Of a DNA stretch of 64,000 nt, positions 22,085 through 33,100 are shown piece after piece. The notes beneath the pieces are model-generated. The model was not told the DNA's origin, did no database searches, and saw nothing but the letters and a program-made list of their open reading frames with translations. Position 1 is the first letter of the stretch. Each line of letters starts with the position of its first letter. A program made the position numbers and the translations under genes. Where the stretch lies: the NCBI GenBank assembly GCA_032622095.1, contig CP136069.1, forward strand, positions 4,016,976-4,080,975, read 5' to 3'. The stretch is from Siphonodentalium dalli (lineage: Eukaryota > Mollusca > Scaphopoda > Gadilida > Siphonodentaliidae).

Positions 22085-23660
22085 GGATTTTAGTTACATA
22101 AGGCATTCTAAGCTGGATTTTAGTTATCTAAAGGCATTCTAAGCTGGATTTTAGTTATATAAAGGCATTCTAAGCTGGATTTTAGTTATCTAAGGGCATT
22201 CTAAGCTGGATTTTAGTTATATAAAGGCATTCTAAGCTGGATTTTAGTTATATAAAGTAGTGATGAGCCGATAATCGGGAACGACAATCGGAATCGGCCG
22301 ATTGTGGCCCATCGGATGACAATCGGTACTCGGGTTTGAACATCGGGATTTCCGATTGTCTAAATAATAAATGAGTGCTTGTTTTTCTTCAATAAACTGT
22401 TTTAAATATGACGATGTTTTGTTGAATAAATGACCAGTAAACATGGGGAAAGTGATACCAAGCACAAACTTGATATAGATACATGTCTTCTGCAATACCC
22501 CGGCCGTACCTGTGTCTATGTTTGAACAATATATTAGTGGGGATCGCCGGGAAGCACGTGACACTTTGGGTTAGAGTGAGGCAGCGAGCATGACGCTGTG
22601 ATTGCGCATAATAATTCATTAATTATTGGCATACCGAACAGTCGTTTCAGTGGATTGATTTCTTTAGCATTGTGATGTACACAAGTAACACAACGTACAT
22701 ATCATGGGACTCATGTACGCCCATAGGTAACTTTATGGTTCGTCAACATGTAGACATTTTGATTTATGTATGTCAAACTATCAAAAATCAAAATGTATGC
22801 ATACGCAGTACAACAAAGCTATCTATATAGTACATACAGCGTAACAGGTATAAACACTACTATAGAAATCGAAAGTGCATGTCACGTGACTTTAAATAGT
22901 TGAAGACAATGTCATTCCATCCAGTCATCATCGTGTGACGTCACGTATATGTCACCACAAATGATTATTATGATGACCACGCCGAAATCGAATCGTGTCT
23001 GTGAAATTGACATGAACATGGTGTAACTTGCAACTAGTTCAGTCGGCTCATTCCTTTGATGTGATGTCTTTGAATTGGGATCAAAGAAAAATGCCGTTTG
23101 ATGAATTGTTATCAAAAACGGACCATGGACATGTCGTCATGCACGTGGCTACATCAAACTTTCAAAAAATTTGTTGTGGAATAGCCTAGAATACATGGGT
23201 ATGTTGCCTGTATTCGATCACTAGTCTGCCCATACCATGCACCTATCTACTTACCCAAACATATACTTTATATGTATACAGTGTACTGGCATATTACTAC
23301 GTTTGTTGCTTGGTTCTAATTCTAAGTATTATATAACACATATAACATATTCTGCTATAATTATTGAAATAATCGGAATCGGCCGATTGTGATCTCAAAT
23401 AATCGGCAATCGGCGCATGGCTCTATTTGACAATCGGCTCATCACTAATATAAAGGCATTCTAAGCTGGATTTTAGTTATATAAAGGCACGCTAAGCTGG
23501 ATTTTAGTTACATAAGGCATTCTAAGCTGGATTTTAGTTATCTAAAGGCATTCTAAGCTGGATTTTAGTTATATAAAGGCATTCTAAGCTGGATTTTAGT
23601 TACATAAGGCATTCTAAGCTGGATTTTAGTTATATAAAGGCATTCTACGCTGGATTTTAG
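22085..23660. repeat. 31-bp minisatellite, split by a hAT insertion
   Basis: Units read 'ggcattctaagctggatttt' then 'agttatataaa'. About six copies lie at 22085-22257 and seven at 23448-23660. It lies in the intron between exons 8 and 9. Confidence 0.9.
22258..23447. mobile_element. hAT-type transposon (1190 bp), TSD ATATAAAG
   Basis: Ends TAGTGATGAGCCGAT and ATCGGCTCATCACTA, with several inverted 'aatcggaatcggccgattgt' motifs near both ends. It is flanked by the 8-bp ATATAAAG (22250-22257 and 23448-23455), which is part of the minisatellite unit it entered. No transposase frame, so non-autonomous. Confidence 0.9.
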
Positions 23661-24020
23661 ACATTCTGAGGCAACAATTTAATTAGTTGGTTTTCGATTC
23701 TGCAAACAATTTTTTTCACCAACATTGAAAAAAAACACAAGAGCTTCGCTAGGGCATGGCAAAATAATATTAGCCATTTTGAAATGTACGGACGCAAAAT
23801 ACAAAAACAAATTGAGCTTACAAAGGTTATCTGATATACCCCTAATTTCAATACCGGGTATAAAAATGCGGTCAAATTCTACGTCGAAAAAAGGTAAAAA
23901 TAATTGGATGGTACCCATAGAAACCAAAAATGTTAACGGATGGATAGACGGACAAACTGATCATGTAATACGACAGTTTTGTCAAACAGGAGTAAAAAAA
24001 ATATTAAAAATATATCTCAC

Positions 24021-24757
24021 CTGATGAACCTCCTCAGATTCAACAACGCTCTCCATGGCAACAGACTTTCTCTTCGACCTCGGCGTCTTCTTATTGTCAA
24101 GCTTTTCGTCACCTGCTTGAGAACGCCTTCTAGTACTGCGTCTCAATTTCGCTGGACTTTCCTCATCAACAAGTTCTGTTTTCACAGACGATAAACGTCT
24201 GCTTTTTCTCGTCTTTGGTGTGTTAACTATTGGTGTAGCAATTTGATCTGACGCATCATCGCAGTCTGATAGCAAGAGATCTACACGAGACTCCTTCACA
24301 GCTTCATCATTAAACATAGAAGATTTGTCTTCTTCTGAATTAGCATCAAGAGTCAGCGGTGAAGGTTTACTACTAGCTACCATACAATTACTAACTGTCG
24401 ATTCGAAGAAACTTTCAATATTTGATTGAGAACTTTCCATTGGCACACATGAAGTTTCGTTTGGCACGTTAGCCTGTAGAGTAACATCTGATGCCGCTTC
24501 GTCCGTCGGAGAGCTAGCTGAATCTGGCTGGCTGTTGTCACTGACGTTGTGAACTGACTTCGATGGGACGTTAGAAGACTCAACAGGATTTTGTGGCGAC
24601 ACCACTGGATCATGACACGACTCACCAAACACAGTCTTGTCGATGTCTTGGTTGGTTGAGTTGGACTCAATGCCGTCTGTCGTGCTGTCGGCTTCAGAGA
24701 CTAGAACGGATTTGGGAAACTTGACGAAGTTTGATTTGGAGCCATCAGCCGAGTTTT
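24021..24757 (-). CDS. DLGAP5: DLGAP5/HURP-like protein, exon 8 (large)
   Basis: Acceptor 'ttcttcacatttgttgacag' before 24757 and a strong donor CATCAG|GTGAGA after 24021. The exon is 737 nt, phase 1 to phase 0, open throughout (about 246 codons). The N-terminal half is acidic and S/T/N-rich (ENSADGSKSNFVKFPKS at the start). The C-terminal end is strongly basic: TPKTRKSRRLSSVKTELVDE, AKLRRSTRRRSQAG, KKTPRSKRKSVAME. Such R/K-S/T clusters suit microtubule binding and Aurora- or CDK-type phosphorylation, and may include nuclear localisation signals. No folded domain is visible. The codon pattern and long open frame make this the most secure exon. Assignment to DLGAP5 rests on its position between motif-bearing exons. 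Confidence 0.85.
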
Positions 24758-24809
24758 CTGTCAACAAATGTGAAGAAAGATGCATCAGAATTTGTATTGC
24801 AACAATTAA

Positions 24810-25259
24810 CCCTTTCAGTGCCAGGGGCCGATCTCATCGGCCCTAATTTACGGTCTGTAAAATCGGCCCTAAATTTTTATTATTTTTTTATAGATTTTTT
24901 TGGGTTGAATTTTTGTTGGGTATGCTTAAGCATGCTATAGCGAATTTAAAAACAAACTGGATTAAACCTTAGGGGCATGTTATAACTCAAAACTATCACC
25001 AAGTATTCATAGTAATAATTTTGATGCCCATGCAAAAACGTAAGATTCCCTGGCACTAAACCTACAAAATAAGTCTGTTAAAGAATATAAGAACAAATTA
25101 TTAAAATTGTAAAAAATAATAACAAATGATGAAAAATTGTTAGGCCAATGCATTCTCTTATATATGCGAGGCGACCTATGGTCGACTCGCATATATAAGA
25201 GAATGCATTGGCACAGGGTATATGGGTTGATACAAAAATCGGACCTGGCACTGAAAGGG
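24810..25259. mobile_element. TTAA element with palindromic core (450 bp)
   Basis: CCCTTTCAGTGCCAGG / complement ends, flanked by TTAA at 24806-24809 and 25260-25263. It contains the 'ccaatgcattctcttatata' palindrome (about 25144-25218). It lies 49 bp from the first intronic base of the exon 8 acceptor. Confidence 0.85.
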
Positions 25260-25885
25260 TTAAGCAACAGGCTCAGTCGCAGATTGGTCGAAAATATCTG
25301 CTAATGATGATTTGATTGACAGCTGTGGAAAGATCAATTATGGTGAGATCCACATATCCTAGCACTCTACAGCTTAATAGAACTGGTGTAACAAAATCCC
25401 CACTAATAAACAGAAGCATGCAGAATTGACCAATTCAGACATGCATTGTAACCGGGGAGGTTTTTGTACATATCCGTACTAAGGCACACCGCAGACATTG
25501 TGTGCACATGCAATATGTGCTTTATATAGTGCGTTATCTGTCGATTTGAATCATAATATTGATAAAAACAAAATTTCGATATCGACTAATGGTTAGTTAA
25601 TCAACGAAAAGGTTACAGATTTTTCTGTGCGATTGACTAATGTGGTACAGTCGAGTTCATCCTAAAACATCGATTATCTGAACCACAATTTATTTCTACG
25701 TGTTCCAACCGACTTTTCTACACAAGACTAATGTTCCCACAATGGAATGTACTCACATTGTGCAGCATGAATTTAAAGGGGCTTCCCAAGATCACATTTT
25801 ATACTCCGGTGGGATAAATTTGCCAACTAAATGAGGAATATCTTTGCAACATTATTACAAATGCCCAATTTTGTTGCATATATAC

Positions 25886-25920
25886 CTTCAGTCATCAATC
25901 TAGATATTGGCATGGAAAAT
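25886..25920 (-). CDS. DLGAP5: DLGAP5/HURP-like protein, candidate microexon 7b (35 nt)
   Basis: Strong acceptor 'aatattttcttgcag' before 25920, donor CTGAAG|GTATATAT after 25886. The exon is 35 nt, phase 2 to phase 1, encoding FSMPISRLMTE. GG of exon 6 plus A gives G, and its last G plus AA of exon 8 gives E, so it repairs the phase gap between exons 6 and 8. It cannot be combined with exon 7a without a frameshift and a stop. Found by phase and splice logic only. Confidence 0.45.
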
Positions 25921-26777
25921 CTGCAAGAAAATATTCTAATTTAGTGTGTGAAAAGCACAAAAGGTACCGCAGTCTCCCAAGAAAGACAAATCCTCGAGAA
26001 CAGGCTTACACAATGTGATGTGTGTAGACCCAAAATTAGGGCCCTGCGAACCTTAAATTTTAGGTCGAACCGAACCTTGAAACCGAATCATCGTCTCAGT
26101 TTCGAATCGAACCGAACCTCGAACCCAAACACCGACCTTGTTGTCGAAGACTCACGATAGAGTGGACAATCAGAACTGTTAGTGGACATTATTATAGTAA
26201 AATCAACGGTTATTTAAGTATTGCCCATCTACACTATAAGATAATTACATAACAAAGAATTATTTTATATTGGAGATGGGTAGTCTGTTTATTCGTTTGC
26301 GACTTTGGTTTCAAATCTATGCATTTTGTGTTCTGATAATTTCTGTTTTTGCAAGTGACTTACGATATTTTTATCGGAAAAGTAACACACGTAGGGTCCC
26401 AACTAAGCACTGTGCAGGGGGAATTTTCTCTTGTAAATAAATTAATTACCCACACGGCATATTATTATTGTAATGTCGACACTCGGTAACTGTTAACAGA
26501 CAGCTAAATTGTAGCAAGAAATAAAGCACTCGACCGTCAATCTATAACTGCAACAACACACGACAAAGATCAAAGTGTGCTGACGTCATGTTGTAGCAAT
26601 TAAGTGTCACAGTCACAAGACAAAGCACATCAGGTTACATATTCATGTCAATCATTTATACTGATAAACAATGACCACACCCTCTCCTCACTGTGATTGG
26701 TTGAATCCAATTGTTGACAAAGAAGTGCTACCCGGAAATACCTATTCAGTTTCAGTCAGTTTACGGAATTCAAAAAA

Positions 26778-27681
26778 CAGGGTTCACACACATTTTTCAA
26801 AATCAAATTCAAGGACTATTTAAGCACTTTTCAAGGACCAAATACTTGATTTTCAAGGACTTCTAACTTGTTCATATACACTTACCAAAAGTTGACAAGC
26901 CTCCTCTCACATTGAAATACCTCTCTGATGCACACAATTTTATAACAAATGTTAATGTCTAATGTTGAAGCATGTCTTTGAAAAACAGAATTTTTAAACT
27001 AAGTCCAGTGCAGGAACATGCTTTGTGCTCTTTTCATTGTCCTTCTTGAGGAATAAATCAAGCGAGTTGCCTATTTTTGAAAGTTTGTTGTGCTTATCAC
27101 TTTTCGAATGTGATTTAACTGCACTCTCTCCCATTCCGCCGATGTCAAATTCCTTCCGACAAACATTGCAATGAGCTTTACTTTTATTTTCTTTTACGGA
27201 CGAAAGCCACGCATAAGTCTTTACCCAGCAGGGATTAAAAACACATGATTGATAACTTTTCAAACTATTAACTATTCGTAAACAATTTCCTCCTGAATAA
27301 ACAAAGAACTGACTCCGGAGAAAACACGCGCGCAGGTGGTTGGCACAAGACGCAAGAGCGATGACGTACTACACATAAATCTTATTATAAAGCGATGACA
27401 TCAGGTGATTCCTGGAATTTCCCGCTTGAGTTAATAATAGAGGCGAGGATATCTCACTGTGAGAATTTTGTTAGCGTTCTGATTGAGTTGTCATCGTAAG
27501 ATAACTTCGGGAAGCATTTGTGCACCTAATTTCATTAATAAGATTGTAAATGGGACAAATTCAAGTACTTATCAAGGGTGGTAGTGAGAAATCAAGTACT
27601 TTTCAAGGAACAAACTGAATTTAAGCACTTTTCAAGGAAGGGGTCGAAATTCAAGGACTTTTCATTTGCGTACGAACCCTG
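26778..27681 (-). mobile_element. CAGGGTTC-ended transposon nested in the hAT, 5-bp flank AAAAA
   Basis: Near copy of 640-1554. Ends CAGGGTTCACACAC and ..GCGTACGAACCCTG. AAAAA on both sides fits a 5-bp duplication, but the flank is low-complexity so this alone is weak. Carries the better-preserved zinc-finger relic annotated separately. Confidence 0.8.
26994..27263 (-). pseudogene. BED-type zinc finger, N-terminus of a hAT-like transposase (truncated)
   Basis: The open frame reads WVKTYAWLSSVKENKSKAHC, then NVCRKEFDIGGMGES and SHSKSDKHNKL. The aromatic residues, C-x2-C and the H-x4-H of SHSKSDKH are the pattern of BED/TTF zinc fingers at the start of hAT transposases. The rest of a transposase (RNase H-like catalytic domain and dimerisation domain) is missing; after about 88 codons the frame ends near the element's other terminal region. 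It is a relic in a non-autonomous element, and may also be a first exon only. Confidence 0.7.
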
Positions 27682-27843
27682 AAAAAGCTTGTTCGATCTG
27701 CATTCATCAATAATCACAACTTATTGTCTCGTTAGTTAGGTATAATTATGTATATTAGTAAAATTATATGGAGAACAAGGGGTACGCATCTAAGATGCTT
27801 TTGTCGATTATTTTGGCAGTCGAACCAAACTTCTGCCAATAAG

Positions 27844-28640
27844 GTGCACAACTCCGGGAAAAAAACTTGGACATTGGTTGGTATATTATTGCAATAGACC
27901 TATATACCAAATATCAATTGAATCCGTTACTATTTCATTGAGTTATCGCACTAGTAACGGTGATAAAATTGTGATTAAAATAGACAAACTAAGACCCATA
28001 ACTCCTGAATTTTTTTTCGGACAAACCAGGTTTTCGAACTCGTCCGAGATATTGTTGCAATAGACACATACACCAAATATTGTTGAAATCGGTTAATATT
28101 TTATCGAGTTATCACGCTAACGGTGATAAAATTGCTAAAAATAGACAAACTAAGACCCATAACTCCGCGAAAAAAATCGGACAAACCTGATTTTCGAACT
28201 CGTCCGAGATATTGTTGCAGAAGACTCATATACCAAATATTGTTGAAATTGGTTAATATTTCTGCGAGTTATCGCGCTAACGGTGATAAATTTGCTAAAA
28301 ATAGACAAACTAAGACCCATAACTCCGGAAAAAAAATCAGACAAACTTGGTTTTCGAACTTGTCCGAGATATTGTTGCAAGAGTCTCATATACCAAATAT
28401 TGTTGAAATTGGTTAATATTTGCGTGAGTTATCGCGCTATCGGTGAAAAACTTAACTAAAAACCATCTAAGATGGATAACTCTTGTAAAAAAGTTCGGAC
28501 GTGACCCATTTTCTACAGGCAGTAAATAGTCATTGGGAGCAACTGCCATTCCAAAATATTTTTGAATCCGTTCACAAATGTCAAAGTTATAAGGCATTCT
28601 TTAGGTCCGCCCGCCCGCCCGCCAACCGTCCCTCGCCAAA
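27844..28640. repeat. Tandem repeat of about 170 bp, 4-5 copies
   Basis: Units with 'cataactccggaaaaaaaat', 'gagatattgttgcaatagac' and 'agttatcgcgctaacggtga', ending in 'ccgcccgcccgccaaccg'. Inside the 26037-30319 hAT. Open frames here are repeat translations. Confidence 0.75.
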
Positions 28641-28959
28641 CCATAAGTCGAGTTTTTGAAAAACTTGACAAATAAAACAAACTTTGACGAGGTAGAACTT
28701 TGACTGAGATAGAACTCCAGAAATGTTATTGTTTTACTAATTAATTATCACGAATTTGACATGTCCGACCGGACCGTTTAGCGGGAAAGGAACAAAGTTA
28801 TGCCAAAAGACCTCATCAATGAAATACAAGTGCACCGCTGGGCGGAGGTAACGCTCCCGACTGTACAATCAGAGAAACTTTCTGGTTAAGCGCTATAAAA
28901 ATGCCACATGTTGTTCTATATTAGCTTCAAATTTGGTCTGGTGCCACAAAAATAGAAGG

Positions 28960-29480
28960 AAAACTTAATTTTCTTTAAAAAAAACTTAATTTTTTAAGTC
29001 GAAAAAGGGTCATAACTCTCACAAAAATTATCCGATTGAACCGAAATTTTACCTTGACCTGTATTGCGGTTTTGCAAATAAATAATCCAAAATCAAGTTA
29101 TCATCTGGAAACCAAAAAAACCTGAATTTTCTAAGTCCAAAAAGGGGCGTAACTCTGGAAAAAATGGGTGGACGAAACCACGGCTATGAGGAAATCTTGT
29201 CCCCCCGGCTGGTCTATTAGCATACCAAAGATCAACTGAATTGAGTTAGCGAAACCAAAGTTATGAGTTGAAACGTTCGTATGCCACAGAAAAGTTAATT
29301 TTCTAAGTCCAAAAAGGGGCGTAACTCTGGAAAAAATGGGCGGACGAAACCGCAGTTATGGGGAAATCTTGTCCCCCCGGCTGGTCTATTAGCATACCAA
29401 AGATCATCTGAATTGAGTTAGCGAAACCAAAGTTATGAGTTGAAATGTTCGTACGGATGGAAGGACGGACGGACGGACGT
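28960..29480. repeat. Tandem repeat of about 185 bp, 2-3 copies
   Basis: Units with 'aagtccaaaaaggggcgtaa', 'gaccaaaccac'-like stretches and 'gagttagcgaaaccaaagtt', ending in a 'ggacggacggacggacg' run. Same dispersed family as 4223-4560. Confidence 0.6.
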
Positions 29481-30363
29481 ACCAACAAATGGGTAGATAT
29501 GTGGCTTCGACCTATGTGGCTAGAAATGGTAATGTGGCTTTAGTTTTTATGTGGCTTCTCAAGTAGCCATAAAATTTTAAGTGGCTATCAAGTAGTAGAT
29601 AGTGATAAAACTCCAGATTATGGATTCATAACATGTTGGAATTATAGCAGAAGAAGCTGATTAAAACTAAAAAACTTGCTCACAGCAACTGGGACAGTGG
29701 AATAGGAGAAACTGACAGGTCCGTGATTGGGTGGCTAGCCACATAAATGTCTTGTCAGTGTCCGACATCTCCTATTGACGGGTCATGGATGTCTAAATCG
29801 ATGGACTTTTTTTTCTCCAAATTTTGAGTGACTACAAAATTAAATAAGCTGATTAGGCCAAATAGATCATTTTAGAACGTCCATCTGAAAGCTGTTACGT
29901 GGCTAGCCACGCAACGGAAGTTATGCACATAAATATCCATTTTACACAATCTTAGCCACATAAGTAGTCATTAGTAAACACGGACGGAAGGACGGACGGA
30001 CGGACGGAGGGCTCCACTATATACCCCCAAATCTCCATCGGAGATCGGGGGCATAATAACCCAGTTACCCCACCCGAGTAATGATCAAATTAATTATGTC
30101 CAATGTAAACATAAAATCATAGTATCACACAGTTGTGTGTAAACTAATTAATATACTGTATATAATCAATAAACTATTCCTAGTACGCAAAATTTGCTCA
30201 TTTTGCGGGACTAAAGAAAAGGTTCGATATAAACGAATCCAGTCAAAGGTTTCGTCCCGGACCGAATCATCACGGCGGTTTCGAATCGAACCGAACCTCG
30301 AACAGTTCGCAGGGGACTACCCAAAATATATTCTTTTCCTGCTTAGTGTTAGCAGGCAAATCA

Positions 30364-30740
30364 AATTATTATTTACTAGCTGATGTGCCTGACTTCGTCC
30401 GGGCTATTTGGGGAACAACGTTCAAAATTGTTAGGAGAAAGAAAAAAACTATTTGAGTCGGATCGGTCGATATACAGAAACATGCCTATATGGGCGAGGT
30501 CAAGGACACGGTCGTGCGTGCAATTGGACCCGCCCATATTGTTTCCGGGATCAAAGAAGTCATACATACCAAATTTAATTCGGATCGGTCGAGGTCCAGA
30601 AACATGCCTATATGACCATATGAGTGAGGTCAAGGTCACACGTGAAATTGGACCCGCCCATATTGTTCCTGGGATCAAAGTAGGCCTACATACCAAATTT
30701 GAGTTGGATCGGTCAAGCAGTTTTTGAGTCTATACCACAC
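30364..30740. repeat. Dispersed repeat, two about 110-bp units
   Basis: Begins 'actagctgatgtgcctgact' and has twice 'ggacccgcccatattgttcc' / 'gatcaaagaagtcatacata' with 'cggatcggtcgag'. No coding potential. Confidence 0.5.
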
Positions 30741-30779
30741 TCATACATACAGACAGAAGTTCCGAAATATATAGAAGAT

Positions 30780-32010
30780 TACTCCCTGTTAATAGTGACA
30801 GATACACATGTTTACAGGCATTGATCTGTGGATCGGGTAGGAGAAAAATCAGAATATGTCTGAGGGGAACTTTAGGCGAGGGGAATGGGACCCTAAAAGG
30901 GAACTGCTGCCCTGTAGCGGAAACCTTGCATTATATCTATTTATCCTCTGTTCAACAGTCCCACCAATGTTTTTATTATTTTTATGAGAATCCAATTCTG
31001 TAAGCAGGTCAAAAGGTCAACTTAAACACCTACAAACAGCCCCAATGCATGCTGTTAATCTGTAAAATATGAAAACTGTTTACAAAATACTGGTAAAATT
31101 TACACCATGTGCCTCAGTTGTTGACATTTTACTCCAAAAGTTCGCTTAAGACATATCATGAACTTGTTTAAGTTTGTAAAACTGATAAGTTAGTATTCAG
31201 ACGATATACATACCTGGGGAATATATATAGCATTCTACTAACTAAATTTTTAAGAAATCGACCATACCACTCCATAGAAAACTTTGTCTGAACTATGCTC
31301 AATTGTAAATATTTACATCTTGAATCGGGACGCAACTATCGGTGATAAAGAAACACCAATGATTTTGTCATCGAGAGTCATTGCATTTAATTACTATAAA
31401 ATAATGGCGGTGTGTGTTGTCAATTTGGATTAATATTCATAAAAAATGACAATGTTGAGCAAGATTATTCGCCATTTCTATTTGATCACCCTACCGGAGT
31501 GTTTCACATCACTTTAATATGACAATAAAACACTAATATTCTGAAGTGGGTTCGTGATACTGGTAGCACAATTAGAATTAAAGATACTGGCGGCCTATAG
31601 GTTTTAAAATAGTCACATCAATTAAAACTGCAATAAACAGAAAGAATATTATATAATAAGACAGATGTTGTTCTTATACAAATAATAAATATCGCGTGCA
31701 TTGCTTGTTATTGTCACGTTTGTACCATTTGTTATGTAAACAAAAATCAAAAACGTTACCTTACGATTGTTTATAGACAAATACTTGGAACTACTGTATC
31801 ATCCAATGAAAATGTGCTGTGGAATGCATAGATAAAATTATTGGCGCAATCAACAATCGCATTCAAATCACACCAAATTTTATTTTAATCTGTCAGTTCA
31901 AAATGAAGTCAGTGCATTCTCTAATATACAATGTATGCCAACTCGCATATGTAATAGAATGCACTGGCACAGTATCTTTAATGCTGCACCAGTGCAGCTC
32001 CCATCATGAA
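30780..32010. other. Intron, no gene seen; decayed TTAA-type palindrome at its left end
   Basis: AT-rich intron. At 31911-31975 there is a degraded copy of the 'gcattctcttatatatgcga' palindrome, followed by 'gaaagggttaac' at 32005-32017. This looks like a TTAA element that entered a GTTAAC of the exon 7a array. Confidence 0.45.
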
Positions 32011-32016
32011 AGGGTT

Positions 32017-32716
32017 AACTTACCTGGATTAACACTGAGCGATGCTGTTAACTTACCTGGATTGACACTGAGCGATGGTGTTAAGAGTGATGCCGTTAAC
32101 TTACATGTACTTGGATTGACACTGAGCGATGCTGTTAACTTACTTGTACTTGGATTGACACTGAGCGATGCCGTTAACTTACATGTACTTGGATTGACAC
32201 TGAGATATGCTGCTAACTTACCTGGATTGACACTGAGCGATGGTGTTAACTTACCTGGATTGACACTGAGATATGCTGCTAACTTACCTGGATTGACACT
32301 GAGCGATGGTGTTAACTTACCTGGATTGACACTAAGAGATGCTGTTAACTTACCAGGATAGACACTGAGATATGCTGCTAACTTACCAGGATAGACACTG
32401 AGATATGCTGCTAACTTACCAGGATAGACACTGAGATATGCTGCTAACTTACCAGGATAGACACTGAGATATGCTGCTAACTTACCAGGATAGACACTGA
32501 GATATGCTGCTAACTTACCAGGATAGACACTGAGATATGCTGCTAACTTACCTGGATTGACACTGAGCGATGGTGTTAACTTACCAGGATAGACACTGAG
32601 ATATGCTGCTAACTTACCTGGATTGACACTGAGCGATGGTGTTAACTTACCAGGATAGACACTGAGATATGCTGCTAACTTACCAGGATAGACACTGAGA
32701 TATGCTGCTAACTTAC
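32017..32716 (-). repeat. Splice-donor minisatellite of exon 7a (33 bp x about 21)
   Basis: Each unit on the minus strand reads 'tcgctcagtgtcaatccag' or a variant, then GTAAGTTA, repeating the last exon 7a bases plus its donor. Unit lengths are 33 bp, a few 39 bp and one 15-bp remnant, all multiples of three. The exon 7a frame stays open through the whole array as an 11-residue repeat (GKLAAYLSVYP, GKLTPSLSVNP). By my count all 21 copies keep the hexamer GTAAGT. Confidence 0.9.
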
Positions 32717-32772
32717 CAGGATTGACACTGAGCGATGCTGTTGCATGTCTGGAGACAATTGGAGTGGAGCTT
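32717..32772 (-). CDS. DLGAP5: DLGAP5/HURP-like protein, candidate exon 7a (56 nt)
   Basis: Acceptor 'atgctctgattattacag' before 32772, donor AATCCTG|GTAAGTTA after 32717. The exon is 56 nt, phase 2 to phase 1. It reads SSTPIVSRHATASLSVNP, with GG+A making G at the start and G+AA making E into exon 8. S/T-rich like its neighbours. Followed at once by the donor array, the same arrangement as exons 5, 9 and 10, which supports it being a true exon. Incompatible in frame with microexon 7b. Confidence 0.55.
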
Positions 32773-32965
32773 CTGTAATAATCAGAGCATATTTTGTAAA
32801 AGAACATTTTTCGTGGTGATCCAATTTTTGTCGTGCTCAACTTGGAATTTAAAATCTACTCGAAATATGTTCATCAACAACATATTGGCTGACATGAAAC
32901 TACTCCATGCGGTTGTCTGACATGAAACTACTCCATGAGGTTGTCAATTTTGGATAATATTCAAG

Positions 32966-33100
32966 CCTTGAAATAGTGTGTCTGTCATTAGCAGAATTGG
33001 GTCACCAGAGGGTGAATTTAGTGATGCTATCCCACATGGTGGGCTAGCATCACCAATTCACCCTCTGGGAATCTTTCTGCGGAGGCCTCAACTGCTATGG
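32966..33100. mobile_element. Foldback element copy
   Basis: 'aatagtgtgtctgtcatt' then 'ccagagggtgaatttagtga' and its complement, followed by the 'gaagttggtgatgttcaccc' filler seen in the composite copies. Right half missing. Confidence 0.65.

Larger units (their letters stand above)
26037..30319. mobile_element. hAT-type transposon (4283 bp), TSD CCCAAAAT
   Basis: Ends TAGGGCCCTGCGAAC and GTTCGCAGGGGACTA (inverted, 13 of 15 match), with repeated 'tcgaatcgaaccgaacctcg' subterminal motifs at both ends. A perfect 8-bp CCCAAAAT lies at 26029-26036 and 30320-30327. The interior is old repeats and a nested transposon, with no transposase frame. It occupies about a third of the intron between exons 8 and 6. 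Confidence 0.88.

Noticed and set aside
22250..23455. Possibility that ATATAAAG around the hAT is only the minisatellite unit and not a TSD
   Set aside because: The left array stops exactly after ATATAAAG and the right array restarts exactly with ATATAAAG, so removing the element and one copy restores a perfect unit.
32004..32840. 278-codon minus-strand frame as a stand-alone repeat protein
   Set aside because: It starts inside an intron, both strands are open because the unit is 33 bp, and splice signals fit better with an exon end followed by a donor array. Kept as exon 7a plus repeat instead.
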